Part shown: piece by piece, positions 18,785 to 30,162 of the stretch
How positions within the stretch are numbered: the stretch's first letter is position 1
Layout: the number at the start of each line of letters is the position of its first letter
NCBI GenBank assembly: GCA_024699855.1
Contig: JAMPIQ010000001.1
Coordinates: 2,356,001-2,420,000 of the forward strand
DNA: 64,000 nt
Source of the DNA: Aphelenchoides besseyi
Lineage: Eukaryota > Nematoda > Chromadorea > Rhabditida > Aphelenchoididae
Direction: 5' to 3'
The notes under the pieces: model-generated
What the model was told of the DNA's origin: nothing
The model's database searches: none
The model's input: only the letters and a program-made list of their open reading frames with translations
Translations under genes and position numbers: made by a program

Positions 18785-20300
18785 TTAGAGAGCATGGATT
18801 CGGTACCATTCGGCGACCTGTTGTTTTCCATCGATGACTTCGCGTAGATGCTTGGACTCGTTTCCAATGACGCAGTTGCCAACAAGTTCATTTCGCGTCA
18901 CTCCACCGTAATTCAAGAGTTGCAAATCAAACGAGACGGCTTCGAGAATCTCCTCCGGCGAACGTAAACGAGCACCACCGAGAGTCATTGGCAAATCGAA
19001 GGAAAAGGATTCGTTGAAAACGGGTTCGGTGGTACCCTTCTTCACGTGAGTCTTGTGTTTAGCGACACGTTGACCGTTAAGCAAGAGATAAACTTTGACG
19101 TAAGCATCTGGAATTTCGAACATTTTTAATTGGCATTGCAAACTTTTGGCTCATTAAATTTTACAACTATACAGGAAACAACTTTCGACTAGTAAACGCA
19201 AATCCGCTCACGTGACCTGACGAATCTTATTATCATTAGATTCAATTAGCAGAACGGATTGTCTCGTAGTCAACTTCCGCGTATTTTGCACTTACCGATT
19301 AGTCCGATTTGATCGTCGTATGGTAAGTCCTTCATTTTCAAGACCGCAAAATTGATGCTGTTCGTTTGCGGATTAAACGACATGGACAATAGAACTTGAG
19401 CGCGAATATCGTTGTAGGTTGGTCGTGGATACAATGGCAATTCAATGGTTTGTTTGTTGTCGTTAACATCACGACGATCAAGTTCCGTCAAGTTCATGAA
19501 GGCTTCGCCCAAGATAGTGTCTTTGTTGTATCGATCAAAATGCAAAACTGCCATGTGAAGCGATAATCGAGGCAATTGGTCGGGAGTGATGCCGTAGAGA
19601 GTGAATTGTTCATCGTAGAATGGCGAGCGAGTGCCACGAAGAACACGAGTTTTTCCACGATGTTGATTGTCGGGCAACAAACGGATCTTAACATACGGAT
19701 TCAATTGACATTGCTCATTTGTTCCCGATGTGAAGTCCAAAAGGTTGTGACAAGCCAAAACGAATACCTGAAAGTAGTTGAATTGATTTGTTGTTTATGA
19801 GAAAGTTTCCTACTTGTAATGTTCCGTTGTTACGATCGTAATTGAACATCACAGAAATCGAGCCACGATCCGAGGATTGTAATTGTGGCATGACGTTGGC
19901 TGTGGCACAAAGTGGTCCTGCATTCTGAGTTGCAACGGCGGTGCTGAAGGATGCATATGGAGTCAATGGTGTGCATTGCGGACTATTCGAAGAGTTACTG
20001 CTTCCGGGACTCAAAACCGCTGGTGATCCACCACTTGACGAACCGAAACTGCCACTGGTTGCGCGAAACTTATTCGCTTTTCCTTGGAAACCAATCAGTG
20101 GAGAATGGAAGTCACGAGAAGCATTTGAACTACGACGACGTCGTTGTTTTTGAACGATAATGAATAGTGCAGCAACCGCACACAGCACAATGAATCCACT
20201 GGAGATAGCAAGTAGTTGGGATTCTGAAATTCCATTGTTTAGTCCGTGAACTTTGCAGTTTTGTGTTTTTACTTTACTCAATGAAGTCTGTTTCTTTCAT
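18785..20300 (-). CDS. Synaptotagmin-4/11-like double C2 protein
   Basis: Vesicle or membrane protein with an N-terminal membrane anchor and tandem C2 domains. Exon 1 encodes MKETDFIE, then SQLLAISSGFIVLCAVAALF forms the membrane span, followed by QKQRRRR and a Ser/Gly/Pro-rich linker. C2A shows NPYVKIRLLP, GKTRVLRGTRSPFYDEQFT and HFDRYNKDTILGEAF. C2B shows DAYVKVYLLLNG, KTHVKKGTTEPVFNESFSF, RNELVGNCVIG and the C-terminal EWYRIHAL. The spacing and KTRVLR point to the SYT4/SYT11 branch. Several calcium-ligand aspartates are replaced (N for D in C2A NPYVK; LNYGG in the C2B loop), so Ca2+ binding is doubtful. One intron (about 19108-19294) is unusually long for the window. The start is inferred from the splice AUG...GA|A joining MKETDFI-E. 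Confidence 0.82.
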
Positions 20301-22130
20301 TCTTACAGTAAGAACTTTCTTTTTTGACAACAACGGCGGATTATCTGACGAAGGCCGAGCGACTTCGTTGTGCGTATCTTTCTATTTCTTTTGTTTCCAA
20401 TCAAACGATATGAACAATGTCCCTAAGGACAGAAGTTGAATGTCTTTGTTTTCGAAATGTCATTGTAAAAAAAAATTCTTTGAAATTTGATAGACACCAT
20501 TTTTACGTTTAATGTTCTCGGCTTCTACGTCATTGGACGAGACAGACACCCTAATCAGGGGATTTGTCTGTGCATTTCAACGAATAGAACCAGGTGTTCG
20601 GACCTGAGTTTATCAGATTAAAGAACATAACATCATTATCGAACCGTTTAACGACCAAACCTCATGGTCAATAAAGAAACCTCTGGAAACGTTGCCTTAA
20701 TAGCCGCGTCGTATTTCCCCCAATCCTTAAACAATTGACCGTGCTAGTCAGCGGTCGACCGTAAAAGAAAGTTGACTCATTGGAGGCCCTCGAATATCCA
20801 ACTCGGAAATAGGAAGAAACCAATTTTCTTTGCGAACTTGCCGCAAAACCCCAAACGGTCGTTGGGTCGTGAGAACAAAGATTATCAGCCTCGACAAACG
20901 AACAAGTATCGTTTTACAGTCGAAGAATATTTTTGAATTATCCCGACTTCAATAATGGGAATCATGGAGCACAACATTTGTAGGGAGTTTGCAATTCCTG
21001 GAGTGTTTGTGTGGAAAATGTCATTTGAAGACGATGTTTGCTGTTGATGAATATTCGATGGGTTTGACGGGATTTTACGCTTCCCTTTTGCTTGTCTGCA
21101 GCCCACAACTCAATTTGACTCGTAAGTGAAATCTGAATCCGTACTATTCCCAGAGCCGAAGTATACGGAACTATTTTTGGCCACCAAACTCGCTCGATAA
21201 CAACCACCAGTCCAACGTGATCATACCGAGAAATGGAATTGTCTTTGACCAAAACCAATTATCAAGATGGAATCAAAAAGTGGATGTTTGATTATTCAAA
21301 CCTATGGTTCCGTGTAATTTGATAGAGAGCTTATTGAATTAAGGAACAGGAAGATCTGTTCATCCGACCGTAAGAATAAATGACGAATCTACTCAAAAGC
21401 TCTCGGATGTGCAATTTTCCACCTGGATTGATGTCATTTTGTTCGAATTGAAAATTTCGATTCTATAAACCAAATTACAGAGTAAGCACAAAGTCCGCTT
21501 CATTCCGTTCTATCGACGATTGCATGCCATTACAGAGTACAAATGGCGTTTGAATACGATTCCGTTAGATGACGGTCGTTCTCCTACGGTCGTCCGTTAA
21601 GGTCAACTTTGTTGGGGATTATTTGTACGCAAATGAACATAAACAAGTTTGTCCCGGTTACCATAGCAAACGACTTAACATTCGAGAAAAGCAGCTGCTT
21701 AATCTCTAATCTGTTTGATACAATGAGTTCAATTCGTGACTGCAAAAGTCTTAGAACTAGCCGGTTATTTTAGATATATTCTGCTTAATTAAACAGCACG
21801 GTTGGCGTGCTCATATGGAAACCTTTCATCCCGAGCATCGAAATGTCACATGAAGTTCATTCCGCTTGGAATACGGTTCTCCAATTAGACGACATGGAGT
21901 TGAAATTAGCGTCCTGAATGCGAATTCAATTGGCAACATTCGCCGTTTGCGCACTTGGTCGACTTTGATGTCAATTAAAAAGTTGACTGAGCGCAATTAA
22001 AACTTCGGCGAAACAAACGGAACGTTTTCGAATTTGAGCCGCTTCAACGGTTTGACGTCAATCGCAAAGTGGAGGAGTTTTTGGAGACATTTGCATTCGA
22101 TTGGCAAGGAAATTTGAACAAAAATAAGAT
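20301..22130. other. gene-free stretch upstream of the synaptotagmin-like gene
   Basis: About 1.8 kb with only short, unconvincing frames and no clear repeat or RNA gene. It presumably includes the promoter of the minus-strand synaptotagmin-like gene. Confidence 0.4.
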
Positions 22131-22447
22131 TCAAGAGCCTTTTGAAATCACTAGAACACAAATTGAATCATCCCCGGCTTCCGCACCACTAAGCACGTCA
22201 TGACCATAAGCGGATGGGTAGACGAGTCCAAAAATCTCTGCGTATTTCACTTCATTTGCGCTCAAAAACAAGAGATAAGCCACGGGCTTTTGCGAATTCA
22301 ATTCGAAAATTGCCTTCACGGCTTCGAGGACTAATTCGCTCAACTCAATTGACGTCGACGATTCGAAGTCTTGATTTTTGATAAGAAAAACAACTCACCA
22401 ATTGAAATTGGATTACGAGACTCAGCGACACGTCCTGTCGCGCCCAT
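22131..22447 (-). CDS. Small two-exon acidic protein, unknown
   Basis: Exon 1 starts at the ATG at 22445-22447 (MGATGRVAESRNPISI). A 29-nt intron with a consensus donor (gtgagt) joins in phase to a second exon opening DFESSTSIELSELVLEAV and closing SICVLVISKGS at 22131. About 88 residues, mildly acidic, no signal peptide or membrane span. It has a mixed alpha/beta look (KAIFELNSQKPVAYLLFLSA). I do not recognise the family. Support is the clean splice joining two open stretches and a start close to the donor. An alternative is chance in a gene-poor area. Confidence 0.45.
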
Positions 22448-24536
22448 GACTATAGTTTACATCAACACCTTCCAACCAAGTGTCTTCTGAACGAAAGTTG
22501 TCAGATCTCGAATAATCCGTTCGCTCAACGGGATTTTACAAGTGACGCGAACTCGATTACTCGCGTCGATACACGACTCAAAAAGGGGTCGAGAGAACGG
22601 TGAATGTATGTGCCCTTAGGGCCAAAACGGGCGTATAAAATTGGGCACGAACAACAAAGCCTCGGGCTTGTTTTCTTTTCTACGCCCTCGACTTCAATTG
22701 ACTACCCGAGTCAGAGCTTTTGAAATCGAACGTTTGTTGCCGAACGATGAAGAACGAGAGCAGTTGAAAGAGAACACGCAATTGGCCGGTTTCCGTTCCG
22801 AAATGCACGTAAACGAAACGAATTGGTCAGTTTAAATTTGACCTTTTAGTGTTCATTCGGGCGTGCTCCCCGCTACCGTACAATATGATGCAAAAACGAA
22901 CAAACAGGTGCTGAAAACTGGACCAGTGAAAAGTTGAGCATATGAACGGAATACAGAACACTAATACCGACGGTCGCCCACCACAGGGCGGAGCTCAGTA
23001 ATCTTAAAAGTTGAGTCCGATAGTTTCTCTCCACCCCTCTTTGAGACCGCTGGCCGATGACGACATGCTGTCCATGAGTTTAGCTGTTTTAATAGCACTC
23101 GTGCTGGAAAGCTTCTGGTTGTTTTCTTGCGAAGAAACCTCATCTTTTCGTTCATCGATTATACGAACCAGTTTCTGATCCAAAAATAATCCCAATTGCT
23201 GAACAACAAATTCAAATATTCGAGAGAAGGTTGAAGGACTTCGTACACAAAAACAACTTGAATGGCGCTAATCTTCGTAGCATTAAAGATTTGCGATTAA
23301 CATTTGGAGAACGTGGATGTTACGCAAATAAACTTGATGTTAATCTCCATCTTTCGTCAATTCAACTGAACGTAAGAATTCATTATTTGCGAATACCGTA
23401 TGAAATTCTCCAAAAACCATTTTTGTGTCAACATCGCTTCAGAAATAGATGTCGTTCGAATCGTGTGAATTTAGTTCTGAAACGAGCAAAGCAACGTTTC
23501 TTTTCCATCTAGTATTTGTAGTTTATGATCAGAAACATTTGCAAACTTTGAATTGTATGATAAACTCTCTCATGCTCAAACGCTCTAATAACAACAGTTT
23601 TGTAAACCAACGACCTTCACACTAGAACGCAATGTTCATGTCTTTGAATCGATCAATTCAAGAGCCTAGAAGCTCAACGTCTTCAGAAGACTACAGACGA
23701 AGACAATTTGAAGATTGTAGGCGTATTGAAACTCTCGAAGACTCGAAGTACTTCATTTACATAATCGATATGAAAGACTCACAATTGAAATAATCGATTA
23801 CTTTATTCTTGTATTCAAAGCTTCCATCATTTACTCATTGATTGTTGCGAATATCCGCTCAAAACATCCTGAGGGTGAGCGGAAATCGGATTCCGAAATT
23901 CTATCGAAAACAAACAAGTGGGTTAATAAACGAAATTTGCTACCAAGAACCTTCAGTTATCGAAAATTATTGTTGCGCATAGTAAACAGTTTACAGTAAT
24001 GACGACGTTTGCACCAGACAAACGACTTAATCAGAGTCGATGAACTTGGACCTTCGAGAAGAAGAATCCATTCCCTTACATTACCATTCTTTTCATTGTT
24101 GAGTTCGATTAGGATTTGAAAGTCAGCGACGCAAATTAAATTAATCGATGAAGTATACTTTCGCTATCAACTGACTTGAACTTCAGTCAATGAAAGCTGT
24201 AAAGGGATAGAAGAACACGAAAACTTGCAATCAAATCGTGACAAGTGAATTCACAAACTCAAAGTTCTGGAATCAGTCGTCTGCTTCTGTAGCTGTCAAT
24301 CGATTTGCAGTTACTGTTACTGTCGGTCTAATTGAATGTTTCGATCGTCCAAATTCCCAGAATTAGTGACTCAAACAAATCAGCAGAAATTAGTGATTCA
24401 GACCAACTTGCATATAGAAATTAGTGATGCGCAGCAAAATCGAAGAGTATAAAAGCCGAAGATTTGGGACAGGAAGGTTGCTCGATTGGGTCTTTACGCT
24501 CGTTCGTCTTCTTCTACGCTTTGCTCTTCGATTTCT
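22448..24536. other. gene-poor stretch
   Basis: About 2.1 kb without a supported gene. A TATA-like tataaaa at 22634-22640 precedes a 65-codon open frame (22641-22835) with no good ATG. A second non-ATG open frame at 23231-23512 has no family features. The region is AT-rich around 23500-24300. Confidence 0.4.
24448..24454 (+). promoter_or_regulatory. TATA box
   Basis: tataaaa lies 83 nt upstream of the ATG of the membrane-protein gene, a reasonable distance for a short 5' UTR. Confidence 0.5.
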
Positions 24537-25494
24537 ATGCGTCCATTTGTGGGTCCGATGGACGCTCATCGTCTCTGGCTCATTGGCATTGTCTTCATGG
24601 CAATGTCGATGTTCGGTTGGGTTCATGCTGAATTCAACTTGCAAGGCCCACATCCGTGAGTTTTGTGGGGCGTTCTTTTGTTGATTATTTTTAGTGTCTA
24701 CACCGCCGATGGTTCATCAGCTACAGAGACTTTGGAAGTGACAGAACAGAAGGTGAAATTCAAGATTGAGAAGCAAGGCACGGACAATGACGGCAAGTGA
24801 GTCAACGCAACGTTGCAAGTGAGCAATTGTTCCGTTTTTAGAATGGAAATGACTATTGGAGGTTGCAATTTACACATCACTTACGTGTCAGATGGCAGTT
24901 ATGTGGGCATGGGTGGTGAGTAAATGAACAACGAACAAATCACATTTGTATTCAGCTGGAAACACGGTTCCCTTGACATCTTCGGTCACGGTAACTGCAT
25001 CGGGCTCAAGTATTACTTATGGCGGTCAAACCGGCACTTGCGATGGTAACATCAAGTTCGAAGAAGTCGGCGGCAAGTTCACTGTGGTTGTCGGCTTCGA
25101 CTATTTGGAAACTAAGTCCCCGCCGCTCAAGTTCACTTTCGTAAGTTTCTATTTCTTTTTCCCATTTACCTTTTCTTTGCAGGACAATGCAGTAAAGTTC
25201 ACTCCGAAAGAAGAAAAAACCGCTTTGGGTGCTGGATCGATCGTTGGCATTGTCGGGTGAGTCATCCTCATCTTTTTCCATCTGACAGATTTCAGTGGTG
25301 CTATCGGTGGTGTTTTGATTCTTGGTGTCGCCGCCGTCGGTCTGACTTGGTGCTTCTGCTGGTGTAAATGCAAGTCCAAAGCAATTGATCCTTTAACGAT
25401 TCTCTTTTCAGGCTGCTGCTTAAACAAGCCGGATGAGCTTTCAAGATGGAACATTCAAAAACAGAAGCGCATGAAGGCCATGGAAGTGGAATGA
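24537..25494 (+). CDS. Single-pass (type I) membrane protein with Cys-rich juxtamembrane
   Basis: Six exons by clean GT-AG joins. The N-terminus MRPFVGPMDAHRLWLIGIVF leads into a signal-peptide-like hydrophobic stretch ending near WVHA. The extracellular part of about 130 residues looks like a beta-sandwich (TETLEVTEQKVKFKIEKQG, EMTIGGCNLHITYVSDG, SSVTVTASGSSITYGGQTG). A Gly-rich membrane span follows (AGSIVGIVGGAIGGVLILGV). Splicing at a donor inside TGG-T gives a cysteine cluster WCFCWCCC, which could be palmitoylated, and a short basic tail ending KAMEVE. Retaining that intron would also stay open, giving a longer tail. Family unknown. The TATA box and signal peptide suggest a regulated surface protein. 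Confidence 0.6.
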
Positions 25495-25868
25495 AAAAAA
25501 ATGGACGAGTATAACTCCTTGTAAGCCGATTCTTTCACGATCTTCGTTGCCGAAAATAAAAAACGGTGCGAAATTTTGTTGTCATTTTGATCTTCGAGGA
25601 AGAACATGAATGGACTTCAAGTATTGGGTGTTCAAACTTGACATCAACAAAACACTTTGAATCAAAGCAAGAAACCGAACTTCCGATTCGGTTGTGGTTT
25701 CTGACGATTGAACGAAACTAACGAGTAGCAACAAACAGAACACGCGATTTGAAGGATAATCTTGTGGCAGTTTCTGCGTACTTACTATCGATGAACTATT
25801 TCGACAAACTTTTAAAACTCCTTTATACTACACGATTGAGTTGATGTAAAAGGTTGAATTGAAGGACA

Positions 25869-26209
25869 ATGAAACATCTTTTCTTTCTGCTGGCATTAAC
25901 TGCACTTCTAAACTTGGGATCTGTTGTTGGACGTACGTGCTATCAAAGTTTCTATGCCGCAAATGTGACCGTCAATTCAACACCGACACTCTGTCCTTCA
26001 ACTGCCCAAAGTTGCTTTTTGTCTTACGATCGAAGAACTCAAACCATAGCACGAGGATGTGAGACGAAGAAATGCGTGGTATTCGGAAGATTCCATTAAT
26101 AACGAAAGTCTTTGCTTAGATGTATGAGCCTAATTCTGACGGTGGTTGTTATAAGGTCGATTCACCACAAGAAAAGATCGTTTGTTGTTGCTGTAAACTC
26201 GGTGTTTAG
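25869..26209 (+). CDS. Small secreted cysteine-rich protein, Ly6/three-finger-like
   Basis: Two exons (25869-26075, 26120-26209) joined in phase. A clear signal peptide (MKHLFFLLALTALLNLGSVV) precedes a mature part of about 75 residues beginning RTCYQSF. Cysteine order: CY, CPSTAQSC, RGCETKKC, GGCY, then a terminal VCCCCKLGV. The CY start, the central R-G-C and the C-terminal cysteine cluster resemble Ly6/uPAR-like modules common in nematodes, but the usual final CN is missing, so the assignment is tentative. There is one N-glycosylation-like NVT. No membrane anchor is visible. Confidence 0.6.
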
Positions 26210-27062
26210 AACGTTTCTCATTTCTTCGTTTCAGATCTTGATGCTTGTAACAAAGAAATACCGTTGAATTTTCTAACATCCTACGCGTGGAATACTCGGA
26301 ATCCGAATTCGTCAACTGTCCAACCAACAACTTAAAATACCGTACTGTAAACATCTTCGAATGCGGATATGCAGCTGAACTACTGAGTTGTTATTTTCGA
26401 ATTGAATCTCCATTAAACTTCAGAAGCAATAATACTCGTCTATATAGTTCTGTTGTCCATTAAGTTTAGCGTAATTGATGGGTTTGTAAGCTCTTTGAAG
26501 TCGATTACCGTGAATATACACCTGAATTTGTATTCGCTTTCCGATTACGTAGCCAGTTTGAACGCAAGTTAAATCACGTCGATGTGAACACGACTGCGAT
26601 TCGAAGTATACAACCAATTCGACTCTGGAGATTCCTAATCGTTCAACGGTTTTGGCACTTTGATAGTCAGAAGATCAGGACTTGAGGTGCGCGAAGGAAA
26701 TAGAAGCCAACTTTTCATTTGGTTCGAACTCCTTTTGTTGTCGCGTTTAGAAACAGACATCTTACACTTGTCCACGAACACAATTAGATGTCTATCAACT
26801 TCTGTTTCTTGTTGATTGAAAGGACTTATTCGGTACAATAAATTTGATTGAACGTTCTTATTCACGTTTTAGTAATTTACTGGAATCAACCTTAACATCG
26901 AAATGGACATTTCAACGGACTGTTTTTGGGCAGAAACTTCAATGCGTCGTTAAAAAATTTGGAGTCGTAATCTCCGCGCCATGGAATGGACATCCAAGTC
27001 AAATGGAGAAATGTATCCGAACGCCTAAACAAGCTGTTGATTTATGTTTTAATTCATTTACT
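26210..27062. other. stretch with doubtful open frames
   Basis: Open frames on both strands overlap or adjoin (26420-26617 and 26635-26865 minus; 26844-27101 plus). The minus frame containing VELVVYFESQSC and KRIQIQVYIHGNRLQ looks protein-like, but I could not build a start or a splice chain. Possibly a decayed gene. Confidence 0.25.
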
Positions 27063-27150
27063 GGATACTTTTCGGGCAAACTGATGAGCAAAGTTACATA
27101 GAAATCGGGTTCTGGGTTTTCAAAACGCTAAACACAAGTATAAGACTGCA
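27063..27150 (-). pseudogene. RWDD1 fragment (start of exon 2 and intron 1 end)
   Basis: Reverse complement of the RWDD1 exon that starts FENPEPDFYVTLLISLPEK, plus the intron sequence before it. It breaks off after the codons for PEKYP. It is the outer end of the left duplicated unit and shares the same 5' fusion junction as the truncated copy near 53560. Confidence 0.75.
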
Positions 27151-27357
27151 ACATGCTAGTCGAATTATCGCTCTTTCGATCAACCGAAAAGAATTTTCAG
27201 CAGTTGAAACCTTATTTTGTTGATTTAGTGTCTCAGAATTGTGCATTTGATCATTTTCTTTTAGAATTCAAACAACTTCACAATTTTTGCGGTCAGATAA
27301 ACGAGAATTTTCACACCGTTGAAGTTTATTTCAATCTTAAGAGATAAATGGACAATA

Positions 27358-27650
27358 AGTGTACAATAGAATTCTGTGTTGGAACCACAATCATCTTCTG
27401 CTTCGTCGTTGTTCTGGAGTCATCGGTGTTGCGAAGGTTTTCTTGAGTTCGTTCCATCGATTCGGATCTTTCGCCACGTTCGTTCATTCTCGGAGCGTCG
27501 TTGCTTTCGGATACCGGCGTGTTTGCGAATTCCGTCCTCCCATCTCGTTCGCGGTCGACCATCCCGAATAGTCTCTTGGTTTGTGATGCCGACTTGGTGA
27601 GCCACTGAGTCCATCGCCCATCGTTAGATTCCGTAAAAGTATATTCTTTA
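27358..27650 (-). mobile_element. degenerate non-LTR retrotransposon 3' end
   Basis: Two overlapping frames give pieces of a typical LINE C-terminal tail: DGRWTQWLTKSAS in one frame and GRPRTRWEDGIRKHAG with ERTWRKI in another. The order RWT...GRPxTRWxDxIRK...W is characteristic of RTE/CR1-like elements, so this is a frameshifted remnant. The matching copy at 53085-53395 has the same lesion. The X2 locus lacks the insert, which dates it after the X1/X3-X2 split. Confidence 0.55.
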
Positions 27651-27747
27651 TAACATAGTTTCTTTAGCAACATAAACACCGTAACGTCTTTTGACGGTGA
27701 GGCTGTAGTAACCTTGGCCGTAAAGCGCATCAATGCTTTTCTTGAGA

Positions 27748-28560
27748 TCATCGGTTTTTGGTGTCCAACTCGACGTCCGTATCCTCAGTGCATTCAAACG
27801 GAGCGATCTTCGAATCCACCTCCGAAAATCCATTGGCTCCGATAAAAAGTTGAGGCTTTCGATTTTCTTCTTCTTGATCTTCATTTCGACGACGAAAGAC
27901 GCGACCGCAAAGGTTGTTGATTTTCCTAAAAGCGCTCTGTATTTTTACATCAAGTGGTTAACTTACTTGCGGTACAAGCAAAAGAAGAAAATCCAACCGA
28001 TCGCGATCGCAATCACCGAAAACAAAGTGCACACCCAAAATCCCACTTCTTTTATCCACCAGCCAACGGATACACTGAAGTCAAAAAAGTGCACCTTTTG
28101 CGGTCGTTAATCTACGACAAACGGTTTAACTCCGCTAAAATTGGATGTCTTCATTTCAAAATAACAAAGTCAAACATACAATTTTTCTGCGTGTTGCGGG
28201 AATACCGACACCATTTTGTTGATGCTCGGATGACTGAAATTGTCTAAGGTGCTCATTTCGTACTCCCATTTGTTGAATTTGCGCGTCAAATCGTAAGCTA
28301 AAAAATAAACGCATGTGAATCCACAACGTGTACTTACGAGTTAATTCCGCTTGATCCGAAAACGCTTAGTGCATGATCATCCGAATTGCATCGAAGTGGA
28401 GTAGCCGGAAAGTGTTGTTTCTTGCCATGAAATGTGCTTGCCGGCTACGACCAAATTGGGTAGAAAACAGTCTTCGAGTGGAAAATCCCAATCAGTCCGG
28501 GGTTTTAATGTATTGAACCCGGGAACATAGATGTCGATGATCTTCTCCGATTCATTCAAA
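27748..28560 (-). CDS. X3: small membrane protein of the duplicated X family
   Basis: Spliced in phase: an exon with YVPGFNTLKPRTDWDFPLED, a 31-nt intron (28421-28451), an exon opening KQHFPATPLRC, an exon with AYDLTRKFNKWEYEM, a 12-nt micro-exon (GVKP), the membrane span (FWVCTLFSVIAIAIGW) ending CLYRK, and a tail with RKPQLFIGANG, PFECTEDTDVELDTKNR then stop. LYRK, GANG and PFECT align it with X2. One extra base at DTK-NR shifts it relative to X1, whose frame continues to ALYGQGYYSLTVKRRYGVY. So X3 is either truncated or frameshifted. No ATG is visible at the 5' end. Function unknown. Confidence 0.5.
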
Positions 28561-29562
28561 ATTCCGGGTTTTGTATCGAAGTTTGATTAGTAACACGGGG
28601 CGATGGTCGGGAGTTTAGCGATCAGCGGCCGTTTGTATTTTTTGGTTGTGCACCCACCCAGCGCACTGCTTTTGTTTTAAAAAATCTTTAATAAAAGCAT
28701 AGATACCTGTAGATGTGAATGATAGTCTTACCATCGAATGGTCTTTCATCGCCGAGTTCGAAAATTATACGAAATCCGTTCGGAAGGAGGTGGAGTCTCT
28801 GGTCTCACCTACATAACTAAACCACACTACAATCAATACTTTGCGCCTGACGAGTGCATTAATCACTCGTGGTAAAATCTTAAAGTTGGTTAATAAACTT
28901 TTTTATTGGTAAACAAACACGCTACAGTACGCAAAATTTGAGTTAACATCGATCGGAGGAAACAACCGAATACGAGAGAAAGACCAACTACAATTCACTC
29001 AAATGATAAAAGAATTAACAAGTTGATAACTGATTGAAAATCGAGATATACCACGGTTCAGTGTCGAAAGGGAATTAAACGGACGAAGGATTACAATAAC
29101 CACGGGTAACGGTCGTCAGAGAGAAAATTGTGGCGTCCGCTCTAAACGGAGTCACCAAAGCAAACGTAAAATGCAATGGTGGAACAACAAAAAACAATCG
29201 AACGATTTTCACAGACGCGCAGATGTGTCTGCTATTTGTAATACGGTGTTAAGCAGAATCGGTGGGTTAATTCAAATATTTAAAAGAACGTCGGCGTTCT
29301 TTCTTTGTGGCACGCGACACGCCATCAAATCTCAAACGAGAAAAGCAGATAGCCGGATCCATAAAGTCTTGAATCCGAAATATATTTCCGAAGTCACGGT
29401 GCTCATTTTTCCGAAAAAATACCTTCTCTTTAGTCGAATGAGCGTTTTATTTTCTAATCGATTGGCGATTTTTGCACGAAGAAAATGTTTGCTGAATCAG
29501 AAAGTTCAAAGTCGTTGTTTCGATGCCGTCAATAGTCATTAGCTTTGGGCTATCGACTTTGA
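28561..29562. other. spacer upstream of X3
   Basis: The part nearest the arm (about 29400-29560) is the reverse complement of the sequence 5' of X1 (about 51960-52100), for instance the stretch around ttcgtgcaaaaatcgccaat. This shows X3 and X1 share a promoter-side region. The rest (28600-29400) has no recognised gene. Confidence 0.45.
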
Positions 29563-29608
29563 TCATACGGTGAGCTGTGAAACGCCGCTTAGTGTTTAAA
29601 TTGTGATG

Positions 29609-29627
29609 AGAGATTGTGACAATCTCT
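29609..29627. promoter_or_regulatory. conserved 19-bp palindrome
   Basis: agagattgtgacaatctct is a perfect inverted repeat around one base. It recurs at 51876-51894 and 58024-58042, in the latter two about 225-245 nt upstream of the X1 and X2 start codons. It contains facing ATTGT/ACAAT half-sites. Confidence 0.5.
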
Positions 29628-29853
29628 AGAATTGGTTTTGTTTTCGACCGTCGTTTGGTTATCGATGTCGAATTGAATGACGGTTGGAACTAAGCAATTA
29701 GTTTAGAGACGATGTTTTTGATTGGGAAATGAGAATGACGAGATTGGTGATGTGAGCTACTTAAATGTGATCAAGCAAATTTAACAGATGGTGAGATATA
29801 TCTGAAGACTGTTTGACGCGTGTTTCCGAACGACTTGTATTGAAACAGCAATA

Positions 29854-30162
29854 GTGATTTCACATGTAAGAGAATGTTTTGCTAGTTGTGGACTCACTTT
29901 TAAGTCACAAACCGCGGTAGCGGTAAAACAAAATTCTAACAACACTTTGAACTGGACGACGATCGAAGTAAAAACAACTGAACTTATTGGCAAGTTACAA
30001 ACTGAAGAAGAAAGCGGAGCGCGAAAGGTCTTCTATATCGAGATCCTCGGAACCACAAGAAAAAACGGTGGTTACAGCAAAAGGTCATTCAAAGGAAAAA
30101 CAGACGCCACGGCGCAAAACATCGAGGCGTTAAACAAAAGTAAAGAACAATTCAAATTTTGA
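29854..30162 (+). CDS. ORF of unknown status in left arm
   Basis: 102 codons with a charged, protein-like C-terminal half (KTTELIGKLQTEEESGARK, VFYIEILGTTRK). The right-arm copy (57507-57797, minus) is the same until TTRK, where a one-base homopolymer difference shifts the frame. No signal peptide, domain or splice context is recognised. It may be a genuine small gene or part of an unrecognised exon. Confidence 0.25.
   Translation: MISHVRECFASCGLTFKSQTAVAVKQNSNNTLNWTTIEVKTTELIGKLQTEEESGARKVFYIEILGTTRKNGGYSKRSFKGKTDATAQNIEALNKSKEQFKF

Noticed and set aside
26720..26735. B-box-like ggttcgaactc
   Set aside because: No A box or cloverleaf at the right spacing.
29171..29542. 123-codon ORF upstream of the left arm
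   Set aside because: It overlaps sequence that is the inverted X1 promoter region; no family-like residues.
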